A stretch of DNA of 64,000 bases from Xanthomonas sp. Leaf131 (GCF_001423495.1 NZ_LMOG01000001.1:308630-372629), one strand, 5' to 3'; positions 38,542 to 48,920 are shown, counted from the stretch's first letter. Translations and numbers: made by a program. The notes: a model not told the origin generated them from the letters alone.

Positions 38542-39036
38542 TCAGGCGGCGAGGATCTTGTTCCACTCCGCAACGCGGTCGGCCTTGGCGGCCAGCACGG
38601 CGTCGGTATCGCCTTCGATCGTCACCTTGTTGATCACATCGCCCTGGGCGACGGCATCGACCACGTCCAGGCCCTGGGTGACCTTGCCGAACACGGTGTG
38701 CTTGCCATCCAGCCAGTTGGTGGCGACATGGGTGATGAAGAACTGGCTGCCGTTGGTGTTGGGGCCGGCATTGGCCATGGACAGCACGCCGCGGTCGTGA
38801 CCGACGCCGTTGTTGGCTTCATCTTCGAAACGGTAGCCGGGGCCGCCGCGACCGGAGCCCTCCGGGCAGCCACCCTGGATCATGAAATCGGCAATGACGC
38901 GGTGGAAGCTCAGGCCGTCGTAGAAGCCGCGCTGGACCAGGTTGACGAAGTTGGCAACGGTCAGCGGGGCCTTGTCGGCGAACAGCTCGACCACGATCGG
39001 GCCACGGGTGGTGTCGAAATGGGCAATCAGGGACAT
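38542..39036 (-). CDS. ppiB: cyclophilin-type peptidyl-prolyl isomerase
   Basis: A 164-aa cytoplasmic PPIase. The active-site motif [22 protein letters not shown] and the segment [10 protein letters not shown] are conserved. No signal peptide is present, which favours the PpiB type. The start at 39036 is preceded by AAGGA; the longer open frame would run into the typA start and is rejected. Divergent from typA. Confidence 0.93.
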   Translation of the reverse strand: MSLIAHFDTTRGPIVVELFADKAPLTVANFVNLVQRGFYDGLSFHRVIADFMIQGGCPEGSGRGGPGYRFEDEANNGVGHDRGVLSMANAGPNTNGSQFFITHVATNWLDGKHTVFGKVTQGLDVVDAVAQGDVINKVTIEGDTDAVLAAKADRVAEWNKILAA

Positions 39037-39198
39037 GGAAATCCTTGCAGGTTTCAGGGTGTATGACAGCCCATTAGGATACACCCGGGCGCGCAAGCGT
39101 CCGTGCAGGTTGGACCATCGTCGGGGGTATCGCGGCAAGCTGAATGGGCGACTTGGACCGCTTGGCGGCCGAGCGCAACGGCACGGCAATGAAACCGC

Positions 39199-39204
39199 TA
39201 TAAT
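39199..39204 (+). promoter_or_regulatory. -10 box upstream of typA
   Basis: A consensus TATAAT lies 49 nt before the typA ATG. No strong -35 is seen 17 nt upstream. Confidence 0.5.
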
Positions 39205-39253
39205 GTCGGGCTTACCTATCTCAAGACTGGCGCCAGACAGGGGCCCTTTCCGC

Positions 39254-41083
39254 ATGTCCATCGAAAAACTCCGCAATATCGCCATCGTCGCGCACGTCGA
39301 TCATGGCAAGACCACTCTCGTCGACTGCCTGCTGAAGCAGTCCGGCACCCTGTCCGAACGCACCGTGTTGGCTGAGCGCGTGATGGACAGCAACGATCAG
39401 GAAAAGGAACGTGGCATCACGATCCTGGCCAAGAACACGGCCATTACCTGGAACGGCAACCGCATCAACATCGTCGACACCCCGGGACACGCCGACTTCG
39501 GTGGCGAAGTCGAGCGCGTGCTGTCGATGGTGGACTCGGTGCTGATCCTGGTCGACGCGATGGACGGCCCGATGCCGCAAACGCGCTTCGTGACCCAGAA
39601 GGCGTTCGCGATGGGCTTCAAGCCGATCGTGGTGGTCAACAAGATCGACCGTCCCGGCGCACGCCCGGACTGGGTCATCGACCAGGTGTTCGACCTGTTC
39701 GACAAGCTCGGCGCAACCGACGAGCAGCTGGACTTCCCGATCGTCTACACCTCCGCATTGAACGGCTATGCCAGCCTGGATTCGAGCGTGCGCGACGGCG
39801 ACATGACCCCGCTGTACGAAGCGATCATGCAGCACGTGTCGGCACCGGACGTGGATCCGGACGGCCCGTTCCAGATGCGCATCAGCCAGCTCGATTACAA
39901 CAACTTCGTCGGCGTGATCGGCATCGGCCGCATCCAGCGCGGCGTGTTGAAGAAGAACATGCCGGTCAGCGTGATCGACCGCGAAGGCAAGAAGCGTCAG
40001 GGCAAGGTACTGCAGGTGCTGGGCTTCCTCGGCCTTGAGCGCATCGAGCAGGACACCGCCGAAGCCGGCGACATCGTGGCCATCTCCGGCGTTGCCGAGC
40101 TGACCATCTCCGACACCGTGTGCGCGCTCGACGCGCCGGAAGGCCTGCCGCCGCTGACCGTGGACGAGCCGACCATCTCGATGACCTTCCAGGTCAACAA
40201 CTCGCCGTTCGCCGGCAACAAGGACCTGTCCGGTGGCAAGTTCCTGACCAGCCGCCAGTTGCGCGACCGTCTGGACCGCGAGAAGGTGCACAACGTGGCG
40301 CTGAAGGTCGAGGAAGGTTCCGACGCCGACAAGTTCCTGGTCTCCGGCCGTGGCGAACTGCATCTGTCGGTGCTGATCGAGAACATGCGTCGTGAAGGCT
40401 ACGAGCTGGCCGTGTCGCGTCCGGAAGTGATCATCAAGGAGATCGACGGCAAGCAGATGGAGCCGATCGAACAGCTGGTGGTGGACATCGAAGAACAGCA
40501 CCAGGGCGGCGTGATGGAAAAGCTGGGCAGCCGCAAGGGCCAGCTGAAGAACATGGAGTCGGACGGCAAGGGCCGCGTGCGTCTGGATTACATGATCCCG
40601 GCGCGCGGTCTGATCGGCTTCCAGAACGAGTTCCGCACCCTGACCCAGGGCTCGGGCCTGCTGTTCCACGTGTTCGACCATTACGGTCCGAAGGAACAGG
40701 GCGCGATCGCCAAGCGCCAGAACGGCGTGATGATTGCCAACGCGCCAGGCGCCACCCCGGCCTATGCGCTGGGGCCGTTGGAAGAGCGTGGCCGTCTGTT
40801 CGCTGCCGAAGGCGACAACGTGTACGAAGGTCAGCTGGTCGGTATCCATTCCAAGGACAACGACCTGACCGTCAACGCGATCAAGACCAAGCCGCTGACC
40901 AACATGCGCGCATCGGGCAAGGACGATGCCATCAAGTTGACCCCGGCGATCAAGTACACCCTGGAGCAGGCACTGGACTTCATCGAGGACGACGAGCTGG
41001 TCGAAGTCACCCCGAAGGAAATCCGTCTGCGCAAGAAGGGTTTGACCGAAAGCGACCGTAAGCGCTCCGGCCGTTCGGGCTGA
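39254..41083 (+). CDS. typA: ribosome-associated GTPase TypA/BipA
   Basis: A 609-aa translational GTPase that associates with the ribosome and helps stress adaptation and assembly in other bacteria. G1 [10 protein letters not shown]2 region ERGITI, G3 [10 protein letters not shown] and G4 NKIDRPGA are all clear. EF-G-like domains III and V and the BipA-specific C-terminal domain follow. The ATG at 39254 starts [16 protein letters not shown], the conserved N-terminus. Confidence 0.97.
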   Translation: MSIEKLRNIAIVAHVDHGKTTLVDCLLKQSGTLSERTVLAERVMDSNDQEKERGITILAKNTAITWNGNRINIVDTPGHADFGGEVERVLSMVDSVLILVDAMDGPMPQTRFVTQKAFAMGFKPIVVVNKIDRPGARPDWVIDQVFDLFDKLGATDEQLDFPIVYTSALNGYASLDSSVRDGDMTPLYEAIMQHVSAPDVDPDGPFQMRISQLDYNNFVGVIGIGRIQRGVLKKNMPVSVIDREGKKRQGKVLQVLGFLGLERIEQDTAEAGDIVAISGVAELTISDTVCALDAPEGLPPLTVDEPTISMTFQVNNSPFAGNKDLSGGKFLTSRQLRDRLDREKVHNVALKVEEGSDADKFLVSGRGELHLSVLIENMRREGYELAVSRPEVIIKEIDGKQMEPIEQLVVDIEEQHQGGVMEKLGSRKGQLKNMESDGKGRVRLDYMIPARGLIGFQNEFRTLTQGSGLLFHVFDHYGPKEQGAIAKRQNGVMIANAPGATPAYALGPLEERGRLFAAEGDNVYEGQLVGIHSKDNDLTVNAIKTKPLTNMRASGKDDAIKLTPAIKYTLEQALDFIEDDELVEVTPKEIRLRKKGLTESDRKRSGRSG

Positions 41084-41104
41084 GTTGCTCACTCGCCCAC
41101 AGTC

Positions 41105-41575
41105 GTGAGCAACACGCCCTACAGCCCGGATCCGCGTGCGCATCCGGGACTGCATGTGATCGCCTTGCTAGAGGCGGTCAAGGGAACGCTTGCGCTGTTG
41201 GCGGCGACGGGCCTGGAAATTCTGGGCCCGCTCCCGCTGCAAGACGCGGTCAGCACGCTGATCCGCCGCTTCAATCTGGATCCCGACCACGGCGCACTGC
41301 CGTCGTTGCTCAAGACCATCAGTCCCGATGCTGTCCATCTGGCCGCTGCCGCCATGCTGGCCTACGGCCTGCTGCATGTGGTGGAAGCCTGGGGGTTGTG
41401 GCGTGCCAAGGCATGGGCCTCGGTATTGGGCTGCCTGTCGGCGGCCATCTATCTGCCCTTCGATATCTACGCCATCGTCCGCCATCCAGGCTGGACCGCC
41501 TGGGGCGTGCTGGCGATCAATCTGATCGTCGTGGGCGTGCTCGCGCGCGACCTGATCAAGCGCCGACGTCGCTGA
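41105..41575 (+). CDS. DUF2127 membrane protein
   Basis: A 156-aa protein with four predicted membrane segments, including LLEAVKGTLALLAATGLEIL and AAAAMLAYGLLHVVEAWGLW. The pattern fits DUF2127, whose function is unknown. It starts with a GTG 21 nt after the typA stop, so it is probably expressed from the typA transcript. Confidence 0.8.
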   Translation: MSNTPYSPDPRAHPGLHVIALLEAVKGTLALLAATGLEILGPLPLQDAVSTLIRRFNLDPDHGALPSLLKTISPDAVHLAAAAMLAYGLLHVVEAWGLWRAKAWASVLGCLSAAIYLPFDIYAIVRHPGWTAWGVLAINLIVVGVLARDLIKRRRR

Positions 41576-41668
41576 CCCGCCCTGCCCGTCTGCGGGCACT
41601 TCACATACACATTGTCACCCCGACGCAGCGCCGTTAGCCTGCAAACAGTCCTCCGGGGAAGACCGCCA

Positions 41669-43288
41669 ATGCGATCCACCACCTTGTCCTTCGCGCTGTT
41701 GCTTGCGCTGTGCGGCCTTGCCCGTGCCGATGGCTTGACGCCTGTCGATGCGAACGCACCGGCTGCCAGGCAACTGGATCTGACCGATGCCGACATCGCC
41801 GGCTTGCAGACGCGCATGACCTCCGGCAAGACCAGCAGCCTGGAACTGACGCGCGCATACCTGCAGCGCATCGCCACGCTCGATCGTGCAGGCCCCACCC
41901 TCAACGCGGTGATCGAACTCAATCCGCAGGCCGAAGCGGATGCGCGCGCATTGGACGCCGAACGCCGTGCCGGCCGCGTGCGCGGGCCCTTGCACGGCAT
42001 TCCGGTATTGCTCAAGGACAACATCGATGCGCTGCCGATGGTCAACAGCGCCGGCTCGCTGGCCCTGGCCGAGTTCAAACCCACACGCGATGCGTTTTTG
42101 GTGCAGCGCCTGCGCGCGGCCGGCGCGGTGATTCTGGGCAAGACCAACTTGAGCGAATGGGCCAATTTTCGCTCCACCAAGTCCAGTTCCGGCTGGAGCG
42201 CACGCGGCGGGCTGACCCGCAATCCTTACGCGCTGGATCGCAATCCCTGCGGCTCCAGTGCCGGCACCGGCGCGGCGATCGCCGCCAGCTTGGCCACCGT
42301 CGGCATCGGCACCGAAACCGATGGCAGCATTACCTGCCCGGCATCGGTGAATGGCTTGGTCGGACTCAAGCCGACCGTGGGCCTGGTCAGCCGGGACGGC
42401 ATTATTCCGATCTCGGCCAGCCAGGACACCGCCGGCCCGATGACGCGCAGTGTGGCCGATGCTGCTGCAGTGCTGCAGGCGATCGCCGCGCCGGATACGC
42501 AGGATCCGGCCACGCGCAATGCGCCGGCGTCGACACCGAACTATCTGGCGCATCTCAAACCCGATGGCCTGCGTGGCGCGCGCCTGGGTCTACTACGTCA
42601 TCCGCTGCGCGAAGATCCAGCCATTGCCGCCACGCTGGATCGCGCCGTGCAGACCTTGCGTGCGGCAGGCGCCACCGTGATCGACACCCGCCTGGCCACC
42701 GATGGCCAGTGGGATGCCGCTGAGCAGACAGTGCTGCTGGTCGAGTTCAAGGCCGGCTTGAACGCGTATCTGCGCAACCACGCCGCGCCGGTGTCGAGCC
42801 TGGAACAGTTGATCGCCTTCAATCGCACCCATGCGCGACGCGAGATGCCCTATTTCGCGCAAGAGCTGTTCGAGCAGGCGCAGGCCGCACCCGGACTCGA
42901 CGACACCGCATATCTCACTGCACGCGCCACCGCCAAACGGCTGGCCGGGCCCGAAGGCATCGACGCCACGCTGAAGGCCAATCGCCTGGACGCGCTGATC
43001 GTGCCGACCACCGGTGCCGCCTGGGTCACCGACCTGGTCAAGGGCGACACCTTTCCCGGTGCCGGCTATGGGGCTGCCGCAGTAGCCGGCTATCCCAGCC
43101 TGAGCGTGCCGATGGGGCAAACCCAGGGCCTGCCGCTCGGCCTGTTGTTCATGGGCTGCGCCTGGAGCGAGCCGCGCCTGATCGAACTGGCCTACGCCTA
43201 CGAGCAACGCAGCAAGGCGCGCTTTGCGCCCCGCTATGCGCCGACAGCGCCGAGCGCGCCGGCTGTCGCTCCCGCAGTTACACCGTAG
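41669..43288 (+). CDS. exported amidase (amidase signature family)
   Basis: A 539-aa amidase with a signal peptide (SFALLLALCGLARAD), so it acts in the periplasm or outside. The catalytic triad region is intact: Lys in VLLKDNIDA, the cis-Ser in GSSAGTGAA and the nucleophile Ser in TETDGSITCPAS. A Pro/Ala tail ends the protein. Natural substrate unknown. The 3' end overlaps the convergent channel gene by 11 bp. Confidence 0.88.
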   Translation: MRSTTLSFALLLALCGLARADGLTPVDANAPAARQLDLTDADIAGLQTRMTSGKTSSLELTRAYLQRIATLDRAGPTLNAVIELNPQAEADARALDAERRAGRVRGPLHGIPVLLKDNIDALPMVNSAGSLALAEFKPTRDAFLVQRLRAAGAVILGKTNLSEWANFRSTKSSSGWSARGGLTRNPYALDRNPCGSSAGTGAAIAASLATVGIGTETDGSITCPASVNGLVGLKPTVGLVSRDGIIPISASQDTAGPMTRSVADAAAVLQAIAAPDTQDPATRNAPASTPNYLAHLKPDGLRGARLGLLRHPLREDPAIAATLDRAVQTLRAAGATVIDTRLATDGQWDAAEQTVLLVEFKAGLNAYLRNHAAPVSSLEQLIAFNRTHARREMPYFAQELFEQAQAAPGLDDTAYLTARATAKRLAGPEGIDATLKANRLDALIVPTTGAAWVTDLVKGDTFPGAGYGAAAVAGYPSLSVPMGQTQGLPLGLLFMGCAWSEPRLIELAYAYEQRSKARFAPRYAPTAPSAPAVAPAVTP

Positions 43289-44405
43289 TCGCAGGCTCGC
43301 CGTCTTCGGCCCCGGGCGAGCGCACGCTCTCCTGGGCGATCGGCGCGGCCGCACGCAGTGGCGGCTTCTCCTGCGCGGCGATTTCCGCGCGGATCCTGGG
43401 CAATGCGTAAGGATGCTCGCGGGTCAGGAAGTCGATCATGCGCTCGCGCGAGATGCAGCGCAGATCAAACGCATCGCCCGAGTTACGCGCACTGACCAGC
43501 AGACGCACCTGGATCGTGCTCTCGCTGGTCTCGGTCACCTGGGTCACGCATACGCGGCCATCCCACAGCGGCTCGCTCTTGCAGATGCGTTCCAGCTCCG
43601 CGCGCACCGCCGCGATCGGGGTGCGGTAATCCAGCCACAAAAACGCGGTACCGAGCAGGTCGGCGCTGCTGCGCGTCCAGTTCTGGAACGGGTGCTCGAT
43701 CCACCAGGTCAACGGCACCACCATGCGCCGCTCGTCCCAGATCCGCACCACCACATACGAGCTGCCGATCTCCTCGATGCGACCCCACTCGCCTTCCACA
43801 ATCACCACATCGTCCAGCCGGATCGGCTGGGTCAACGCGATCTGCAGACCGGCAATCAGGTTGCCGAACACCGGCTTGGCCGCGATACCGGCCACCAGGC
43901 CAATGATGCCGGCCGAGGCCAGCAGCGTCTTGCCGATCTGGCGCACCTGCGGAAAGGTGAGCAGTACCACCGAGATGCCGAGCAGGATCACCGCGCCCAT
44001 CACCACCCGGCTCAGCACCCGTGTCTGCGTCTGGATGCGCCGTGCAGTGAGGTTGTCGGACACTTCGATCGGGTTGCTGCGCAGGATCGCCATTTCGCCG
44101 GCGGCGACCGCGCGCACCAATAACCAGGTCACGCAGCCCACGATGCCAACGTGCAGCAGGTGCTGCACCGCTGCCAGCCCTTTGCCGGATAACGGCGTCG
44201 CTTCGGTGGCGATGCCCAGAAACAGCAGCGGCAGGATGAAGGCAGCCGGCAGCGTGACCACGCGAATGATGCGTGCGCGGCGGTAGTCGCGGCCTTGCAT
44301 GCGGCGGAACAGCCACAGCATCAACGACCAGACGACGATGCCCGCCAGCAGCGAGGCACCAAGCGGGATTGCGTATTCGCGAATGACGTTCCAATCGGCA
44401 GTCAA
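43278..44405 (-). CDS. MscS-family mechanosensitive channel
   Basis: A 375-aa inner-membrane channel. Several hydrophobic helices fill the first about 190 residues. The MscS core follows: VFGNLIAGLQIALTQPIRLDDVVIVEGEWGRIEEIG, then VVPLTWWIEHPFQNW. A cytoplasmic alpha/beta tail ends it. The start is read as a TTG at 44405 because AGGAGG stands 6 nt before it; the in-frame extension upstream is short and unlike protein. The class resembles the YbdG/MscM group with a central conserved core. Confidence 0.87.
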   Translation of the reverse strand: MTADWNVIREYAIPLGASLLAGIVVWSLMLWLFRRMQGRDYRRARIIRVVTLPAAFILPLLFLGIATEATPLSGKGLAAVQHLLHVGIVGCVTWLLVRAVAAGEMAILRSNPIEVSDNLTARRIQTQTRVLSRVVMGAVILLGISVVLLTFPQVRQIGKTLLASAGIIGLVAGIAAKPVFGNLIAGLQIALTQPIRLDDVVIVEGEWGRIEEIGSSYVVVRIWDERRMVVPLTWWIEHPFQNWTRSSADLLGTAFLWLDYRTPIAAVRAELERICKSEPLWDGRVCVTQVTETSESTIQVRLLVSARNSGDAFDLRCISRERMIDFLTREHPYALPRIRAEIAAQEKPPLRAAAPIAQESVRSPGAEDGEPATTV

Positions 44406-44490
44406 ACCGTTCCTCCTGTGGGGGGAAAGAGGGATGGCTGCAGGATCATGCCGCAAGCGGCATGAGCATCACGTCATGCGCACATTGAAA

Positions 44491-45888
44491 TCACGCGCCC
44501 AGCGGTTGCGCGACCACCTGTTGTTGCTTGCGCACGATCGCCATCGCGATTTCCAGCGACTGCTCGTAATTCAAGCGCGGATCCACACTGGAACGGTAGG
44601 CACGCTCCAGATCGCGCTCGGTCAACTCGCGCGCGCCACCGGTGCATTCGGTAACGTCTTCACCGGTCAGTTCCAGATGCACGCCACCTAGCCGCGTCCC
44701 GGCTGCCGCATGCAGATCGAACGATAGCTCGACCTCGCTGCGGATATTGTCGAAACGCCGTGTTTTATAGCCATTTCCGGTGCTTTCGGTATTGCCGTGC
44801 ATTGCATCGCACACCCACAGCACACGCCGTCCATCGCGCTTGACCGCATCCAGCAGCGGCGGCAACTTTTCGGCAATCTGCGCCGCGCCCATACGATGGA
44901 TGAAGCTCAAGCGGCCGGGTTCGTCTTCCGGATTGAGCACGTCGATCAGACGCAATAGCTGATCCGGCTGAACCGACGGCCCCACCTTGATCGCGATCGG
45001 ATTGCGCACGCCGCGCAGATATTCCACGTGCGCGCCATCCAGTGCGGCGGTGCGCATACCGATCCATGGGTAATGCGTGCTCAGGTTGAACCAGCCCCAC
45101 TGACGCGGCACCTGACGGGTCAGGCCTTCCTCGTACGGCAACAACAGCGCCTCGTGCGAGGTGTAGAAGTCGATGCGATTGAGGTTGTACACCTCTGCGC
45201 CGGACAAGGTTTCCATGAAGCGCACCGCATCGCCGATCGAGGACACCATCTTCTGGTAATCCGCCGCCAGCGGCGAATAGCCCACCCAATCCAGATTCCA
45301 GTACTCGGGATGGTGCAAGTCGGCAAAGCCACCGTCGATCAATGCCCGCACGAAATTCATCGTCATCGCCGAGCGCGAATGCGCGGTGATCATGCGGCGC
45401 GGATCCGGCACGCGCGCCACTTCGGTGAAGGCCGGCGCATTGATCACATCGCCGCGGTAGCTCGGCAAGGTCACCCCATTGCGGGTTTCGGTGTCGGCCG
45501 AACGCGGCTTGGCGTACTGGCCGGCGAAGCGCCCCACCCGCACCACCGGCAGGTGCAGGCCATGCACCAGCACCAGGCTCATTTGCAGCAGCACCTTCAA
45601 GCGGTTGGAGATCGTGCCCGATTCGCAATCGCTGAAATTCTCCGCGCAATCGCCGCCCTGCAGCAGAAAACGCTTGCCTTCCTGGGCCTCGGCCAGCTGA
45701 CGCTTGAGCGCGAAGATCTCCCACGAGGTCACCAGCGGCGGTAACAGACCCAACTCGCTCATGGCGGCCTGCAGCGCATCCTGGTCCGGATACACCGGCA
45801 GCTGCAGCGCGGGCTTGCCACGCCAGCTACCGGGCGCCCAAGACGAGGCGGCGGAAGCGGAAACGGGAGTTGGGGCGGAAAGATTCAT
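44491..45888 (-). CDS. class II (plant-type) DAHP synthase
   Basis: First step of the shikimate pathway, joining phosphoenolpyruvate and erythrose 4-phosphate. The 465-aa protein belongs to the class II family: it has LLQGGDCAENFSDC with the metal Cys, SRSAMTMNFVRALIDGG, VGPSVQPDQL, WVCDAMHGNT and LELTGEDVTECTGG. The class also occurs in plants and mycobacteria. AGGAG about 8 nt before the ATG fixes the start. Divergent from a TonB receptor. An aroA-type name (AroA-II) is sometimes used; I leave the symbol empty. Confidence 0.95.
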   Translation of the reverse strand: MNLSAPTPVSASAASSWAPGSWRGKPALQLPVYPDQDALQAAMSELGLLPPLVTSWEIFALKRQLAEAQEGKRFLLQGGDCAENFSDCESGTISNRLKVLLQMSLVLVHGLHLPVVRVGRFAGQYAKPRSADTETRNGVTLPSYRGDVINAPAFTEVARVPDPRRMITAHSRSAMTMNFVRALIDGGFADLHHPEYWNLDWVGYSPLAADYQKMVSSIGDAVRFMETLSGAEVYNLNRIDFYTSHEALLLPYEEGLTRQVPRQWGWFNLSTHYPWIGMRTAALDGAHVEYLRGVRNPIAIKVGPSVQPDQLLRLIDVLNPEDEPGRLSFIHRMGAAQIAEKLPPLLDAVKRDGRRVLWVCDAMHGNTESTGNGYKTRRFDNIRSEVELSFDLHAAAGTRLGGVHLELTGEDVTECTGGARELTERDLERAYRSSVDPRLNYEQSLEIAMAIVRKQQQVVAQPLGA

Positions 45889-46087
45889 GACAAAGCTCCT
45901 AGGCAGCCTGCGATGGTGGCAGAGCCTGATCGCTACGCAAAGCACCCAAGTAGCGCAGCTACCGCCATGCCATGCCCCCGTTGCCATTGAGACAACAGGC
46001 CAGCGCAGCGGACGCGACTGAACGGCGAGCAAAGCTGCCGTATCGCGCATGACTTCCGGCCTACGCCGGCGCCCGTCGGGAAGCACA

Positions 46088-46104
46088 GTGTTATGAGGTA
46101 ACAC
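46088..46104 (+). promoter_or_regulatory. Zur-like palindrome upstream of a TonB receptor
   Basis: GTGTTA-TGAGG-TAACAC is a perfect 6-bp inverted repeat. Aligned to the gammaproteobacterial Zur core TGTTATANTATAACA it matches about 11 of 14 defined positions. It sits 29 nt before the receptor ATG, where an operator would block transcription. The AT-rich centre of Zur sites is missing here, so it may bind another regulator. Confidence 0.4.
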
Positions 46105-46133
46105 ACCCTCCCCTAGCTTGTCCCGCGACCGCC

Positions 46134-48260
46134 ATGACTCCTCGCCTCCTCTCCGCCACCATCGTTTCCGTCTTGCTGGCCACACCCGCCGGCCTCGCAC
46201 TTGCCGCCGATGCCGCTCCTGCGCGCACCACCGATCTGGACACCGTCACCGTCATCGCCAAACTCGAAGCGGCGCGCAATGCCTTGTCGCCGGATATCGG
46301 CAGCAGCCAGTACTTCATCACCGCCGACGATATCGATCGCCTGCCGCTAGGCGCCGCCACACCGCTCAATCAGGTGCTGCTGCAGGCACCCGGCGTGGTG
46401 CAGGATTCCTACGGCGGCATCCATGTGCGCGGCGACCATGCCAACCTGCAGTACCGCATCAATGGCGTGATGCTACCCGAGTCCATCTCCGGCTTCGGCC
46501 AGAGCCTGGAACCGCGCATCATCAAAAACCTCAAGTTGCTCGACGGCGCCCTGCCGGCGCAATTCGGCGACCGCACCGCCGCCGTGGTCGACATCACCAC
46601 CAAGAACGGCGCCGAGCTCGGCGATGGCGGCAGCGTTGGCATCACTGGCGGCTCATACGACACGGTCAACCCGAATGCATCGCTGTGGGGCAGCAGCGGG
46701 CGTTGGAGCTGGTTCGTCACCGGCGACTACGAGCAGAACAACCATGGTCTGGAAAATCCGGTCGACAGCCGCTCGCCGGACCACGACACCACCCACCAAG
46801 GCAAAGGCTTCGCCGACCTGAGTTATCTGATCGACGAAAACACCCGCCTCAGCCTGCTGGTTGGCTACGCCAACAACCGCTTCCAGATTCCGAACAATCC
46901 CGGGCAGACCCCCGCGTTCGATTACCTGGGCACTACCGAGTTCGATTCGTCCCGGCTCGACGAAAACCAACGCGAGAACACCCGCTTCGGCACCCTGGCG
47001 CTGCAAGGCACGCTCGGCGACACCAGCTACCAGCTCTCGGCCGGGCAGCGCTACAGCAGCGTCGCGTTCTCGCCCGACATCGCCGGCGATCTGATCTTCA
47101 ACGGCGTCGCCTCGCAAGTGGACCGCAGCAATCGCGCCAATACCGTGCAAGCCGACTTCGCCACGCCCTGGGGCGGTGGCGCGCACACCTTGCGCTACGG
47201 CCTGTACGGCAATTTCGAACACGCCATCGCCAGCAACACTTCCTATGTCTTCCCCGCCGATGCCGACGGCAACCAGAGCGGCAACGCACCGCTGTTCATT
47301 CCGGATGGCAGCCGCTTCCACGCCAGCACCTACGCGCTCTATCTGCAGGACGAGTGGAAGATCGGCGACGACTGGACCGTCAACTACGGCGTGCGCGGCG
47401 ACAAGTACAAGGCCTTCGATAACACCGAAGGCCAGCTCAGCCCGCGCCTGGGCGTGGTCTGGCGCGCCAGCGACAGCACCACCGTGCATGCCGGCTATGC
47501 GCGCTACTTCACCCCACCTGCCAGCGAGCTGATTTCCACCAGCGACATTGCCTTGTACGACGGCACCACCAACCAGCAATCCGCTGCCGGTGGCCCGACC
47601 ACGCCACTGAGCGAGCGCAGCGATTATTACGATGTCGGCATCTCGCAAATGGTTGGCGAGCATCTGACGCTGGGCCTGGATACCTACTACCGCAGGGCCG
47701 ACCGCCTGCAGGACGAAGGCCAGTTCGGCGCGGCCTACGTCTATTCCACCTTCAACTACCGCCAAGGCCGCATCCGCGGCGCCGAGTTCAGCGCCGACTA
47801 CAGCAACGGCCCGGTCACCGCGTATTTCAACCTGGCCTACAGCAAGGCGATGGGCAAGCAGGTCATGACCAGCCTGTACAACTTCGATCCGGATGCGCTG
47901 GCCTATGCGTCCAACAACTGGATCCACCTGGACCACGACCAAAAGCTGACCTCCTCCGGCGGCATCAATTACGCCATAGGCGACAGCGACAGGATCGGTG
48001 CCAACTATCTGTATGGCAGCGGCCTGCGCACCGATACCGACACCGTGCCCAATGGCGGCGAGTTGCCCTCGTACTTCCAGTTGAATCTGAGCGCCGGGCA
48101 CGACTTCGCGCTGAGCGCGCATCCGCTGCATGCGCAACTGGCAGTACTCAACGTGCTCGATCGCAGCTACCAACTGCGTGACGGCGGCGGCATCGGCGTA
48201 TTCGCACCGCAATGGGCACCGCGCCGCGGCGTCTACCTGAGCCTGCAGCAGGATTTCTGA
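46134..48260 (+). CDS. TonB-dependent outer-membrane receptor
   Basis: A 708-aa receptor. The signal peptide ends near GLALAADAA (about residue 25). A TonB-box-like LDTVTVIAKLE follows at the mature N-terminus. The plug contains LLQAPGVVQDSYGGIHVRGDHANLQYRINGV, and the barrel ends in QQDF with terminal Phe. No siderophore, cobalamin or zinc specificity can be read from the protein with confidence. The palindrome upstream hints at zinc control. Confidence 0.9.
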   Translation: MTPRLLSATIVSVLLATPAGLALAADAAPARTTDLDTVTVIAKLEAARNALSPDIGSSQYFITADDIDRLPLGAATPLNQVLLQAPGVVQDSYGGIHVRGDHANLQYRINGVMLPESISGFGQSLEPRIIKNLKLLDGALPAQFGDRTAAVVDITTKNGAELGDGGSVGITGGSYDTVNPNASLWGSSGRWSWFVTGDYEQNNHGLENPVDSRSPDHDTTHQGKGFADLSYLIDENTRLSLLVGYANNRFQIPNNPGQTPAFDYLGTTEFDSSRLDENQRENTRFGTLALQGTLGDTSYQLSAGQRYSSVAFSPDIAGDLIFNGVASQVDRSNRANTVQADFATPWGGGAHTLRYGLYGNFEHAIASNTSYVFPADADGNQSGNAPLFIPDGSRFHASTYALYLQDEWKIGDDWTVNYGVRGDKYKAFDNTEGQLSPRLGVVWRASDSTTVHAGYARYFTPPASELISTSDIALYDGTTNQQSAAGGPTTPLSERSDYYDVGISQMVGEHLTLGLDTYYRRADRLQDEGQFGAAYVYSTFNYRQGRIRGAEFSADYSNGPVTAYFNLAYSKAMGKQVMTSLYNFDPDALAYASNNWIHLDHDQKLTSSGGINYAIGDSDRIGANYLYGSGLRTDTDTVPNGGELPSYFQLNLSAGHDFALSAHPLHAQLAVLNVLDRSYQLRDGGGIGVFAPQWAPRRGVYLSLQQDF

Positions 48261-48299
48261 TCACGGCCGCAGGATTTTTGACTGAAACCGCAAACCAGC

Positions 48300-48329
48300 G
48301 GATGGACCTGGTTAGATCCGGGTCCATCC
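48300..48329. terminator. possible terminator between TonB receptor and dsbB
   Basis: A 9-bp inverted repeat GGATGGACC / GGTCCATCC (48300-48308 and 48321-48329) between two convergent genes. No clear T-run follows, so Rho-independent activity is uncertain. Confidence 0.35.
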
Positions 48330-48398
48330 TGCTGCTGACTTCACCGCGCAGTTTCGAAGCTGTTTCCGCCTAAACGGCACAGACCTGCCAGCAGCGTG

Positions 48399-48920
48399 TC
48401 AGTGGTGATGCACCGAACTACGCCGCGCCTTGAAGCCGGCATACAGCGCCCACAGCGCCAAACCCACGAACCACACCATGCTCCACATCGGCATGCTCAG
48501 GCCCAGAAAGCGCCAATCGATATTGCCGCAGTCGCCGGTGCCGGTCAGCACCGTGCGGAACACCTCGAACGGCCCCATCGTCTCGCTCAAAAAGCTCAGC
48601 GGCGGCCCGCACGAAGACATCATGTCCTTGGGCCGGATCTGCACCCAGACATGCCGCGCCGCAATCCCCATGCCCACGCCGGCAGCGATGAACGCCAGCA
48701 CGCCATAGATTTTGCGCGTGCCCGCGGCACGTGGCCCATGCAACGCACCCAACAGAAAAAACACGGCCAGCGCCGCGAAGGCAATCCGCTGGAAAATGCA
48801 TAACGGACACGGCTCAAGCCCGAGGTGCAGCTGCACATAGATCGCGTAGGCAAGCAACCCTGCGCACGCAAGGAAGCCCAGCAGAAACTGCGCCCGGAAA
48901 CCCCAACGAAATGGATTCAT
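48399..48920 (-). CDS. dsbB: disulfide bond formation protein DsbB
   Basis: Inner-membrane quinone reductase that reoxidises DsbA. The 173-aa protein has four membrane helices, the first periplasmic Cys pair CPLC at residues 38-41 and a second pair in SSCGPPLSF and GDCGNIDW. Length is normal. A short His-rich tail (HHH) ends it. The ATG at 48920 gives the conserved start MNPFRWG. Confidence 0.93.
   Translation of the reverse strand: MNPFRWGFRAQFLLGFLACAGLLAYAIYVQLHLGLEPCPLCIFQRIAFAALAVFFLLGALHGPRAAGTRKIYGVLAFIAAGVGMGIAARHVWVQIRPKDMMSSCGPPLSFLSETMGPFEVFRTVLTGTGDCGNIDWRFLGLSMPMWSMVWFVGLALWALYAGFKARRSSVHHH

Noticed and set aside
38942..39253. 104-codon N-terminal extension of typA
   Set aside because: It overlaps ppiB on the other strand, and the conserved TypA N-terminus begins at 39254 behind its own -10 box.
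39221..41155. A 644-codon open frame antisense to typA
   Set aside because: Low-complexity Gln/Val/His-rich translation, fully opposite a universally conserved GTPase gene; a codon-bias artefact.
45889..46200. In-frame 5' extension of the DAHP synthase as a possible attenuator leader peptide
   Set aside because: It has few aromatic codons in a row, no terminator hairpin, and a good Shine-Dalgarno sits before the 45888 ATG.
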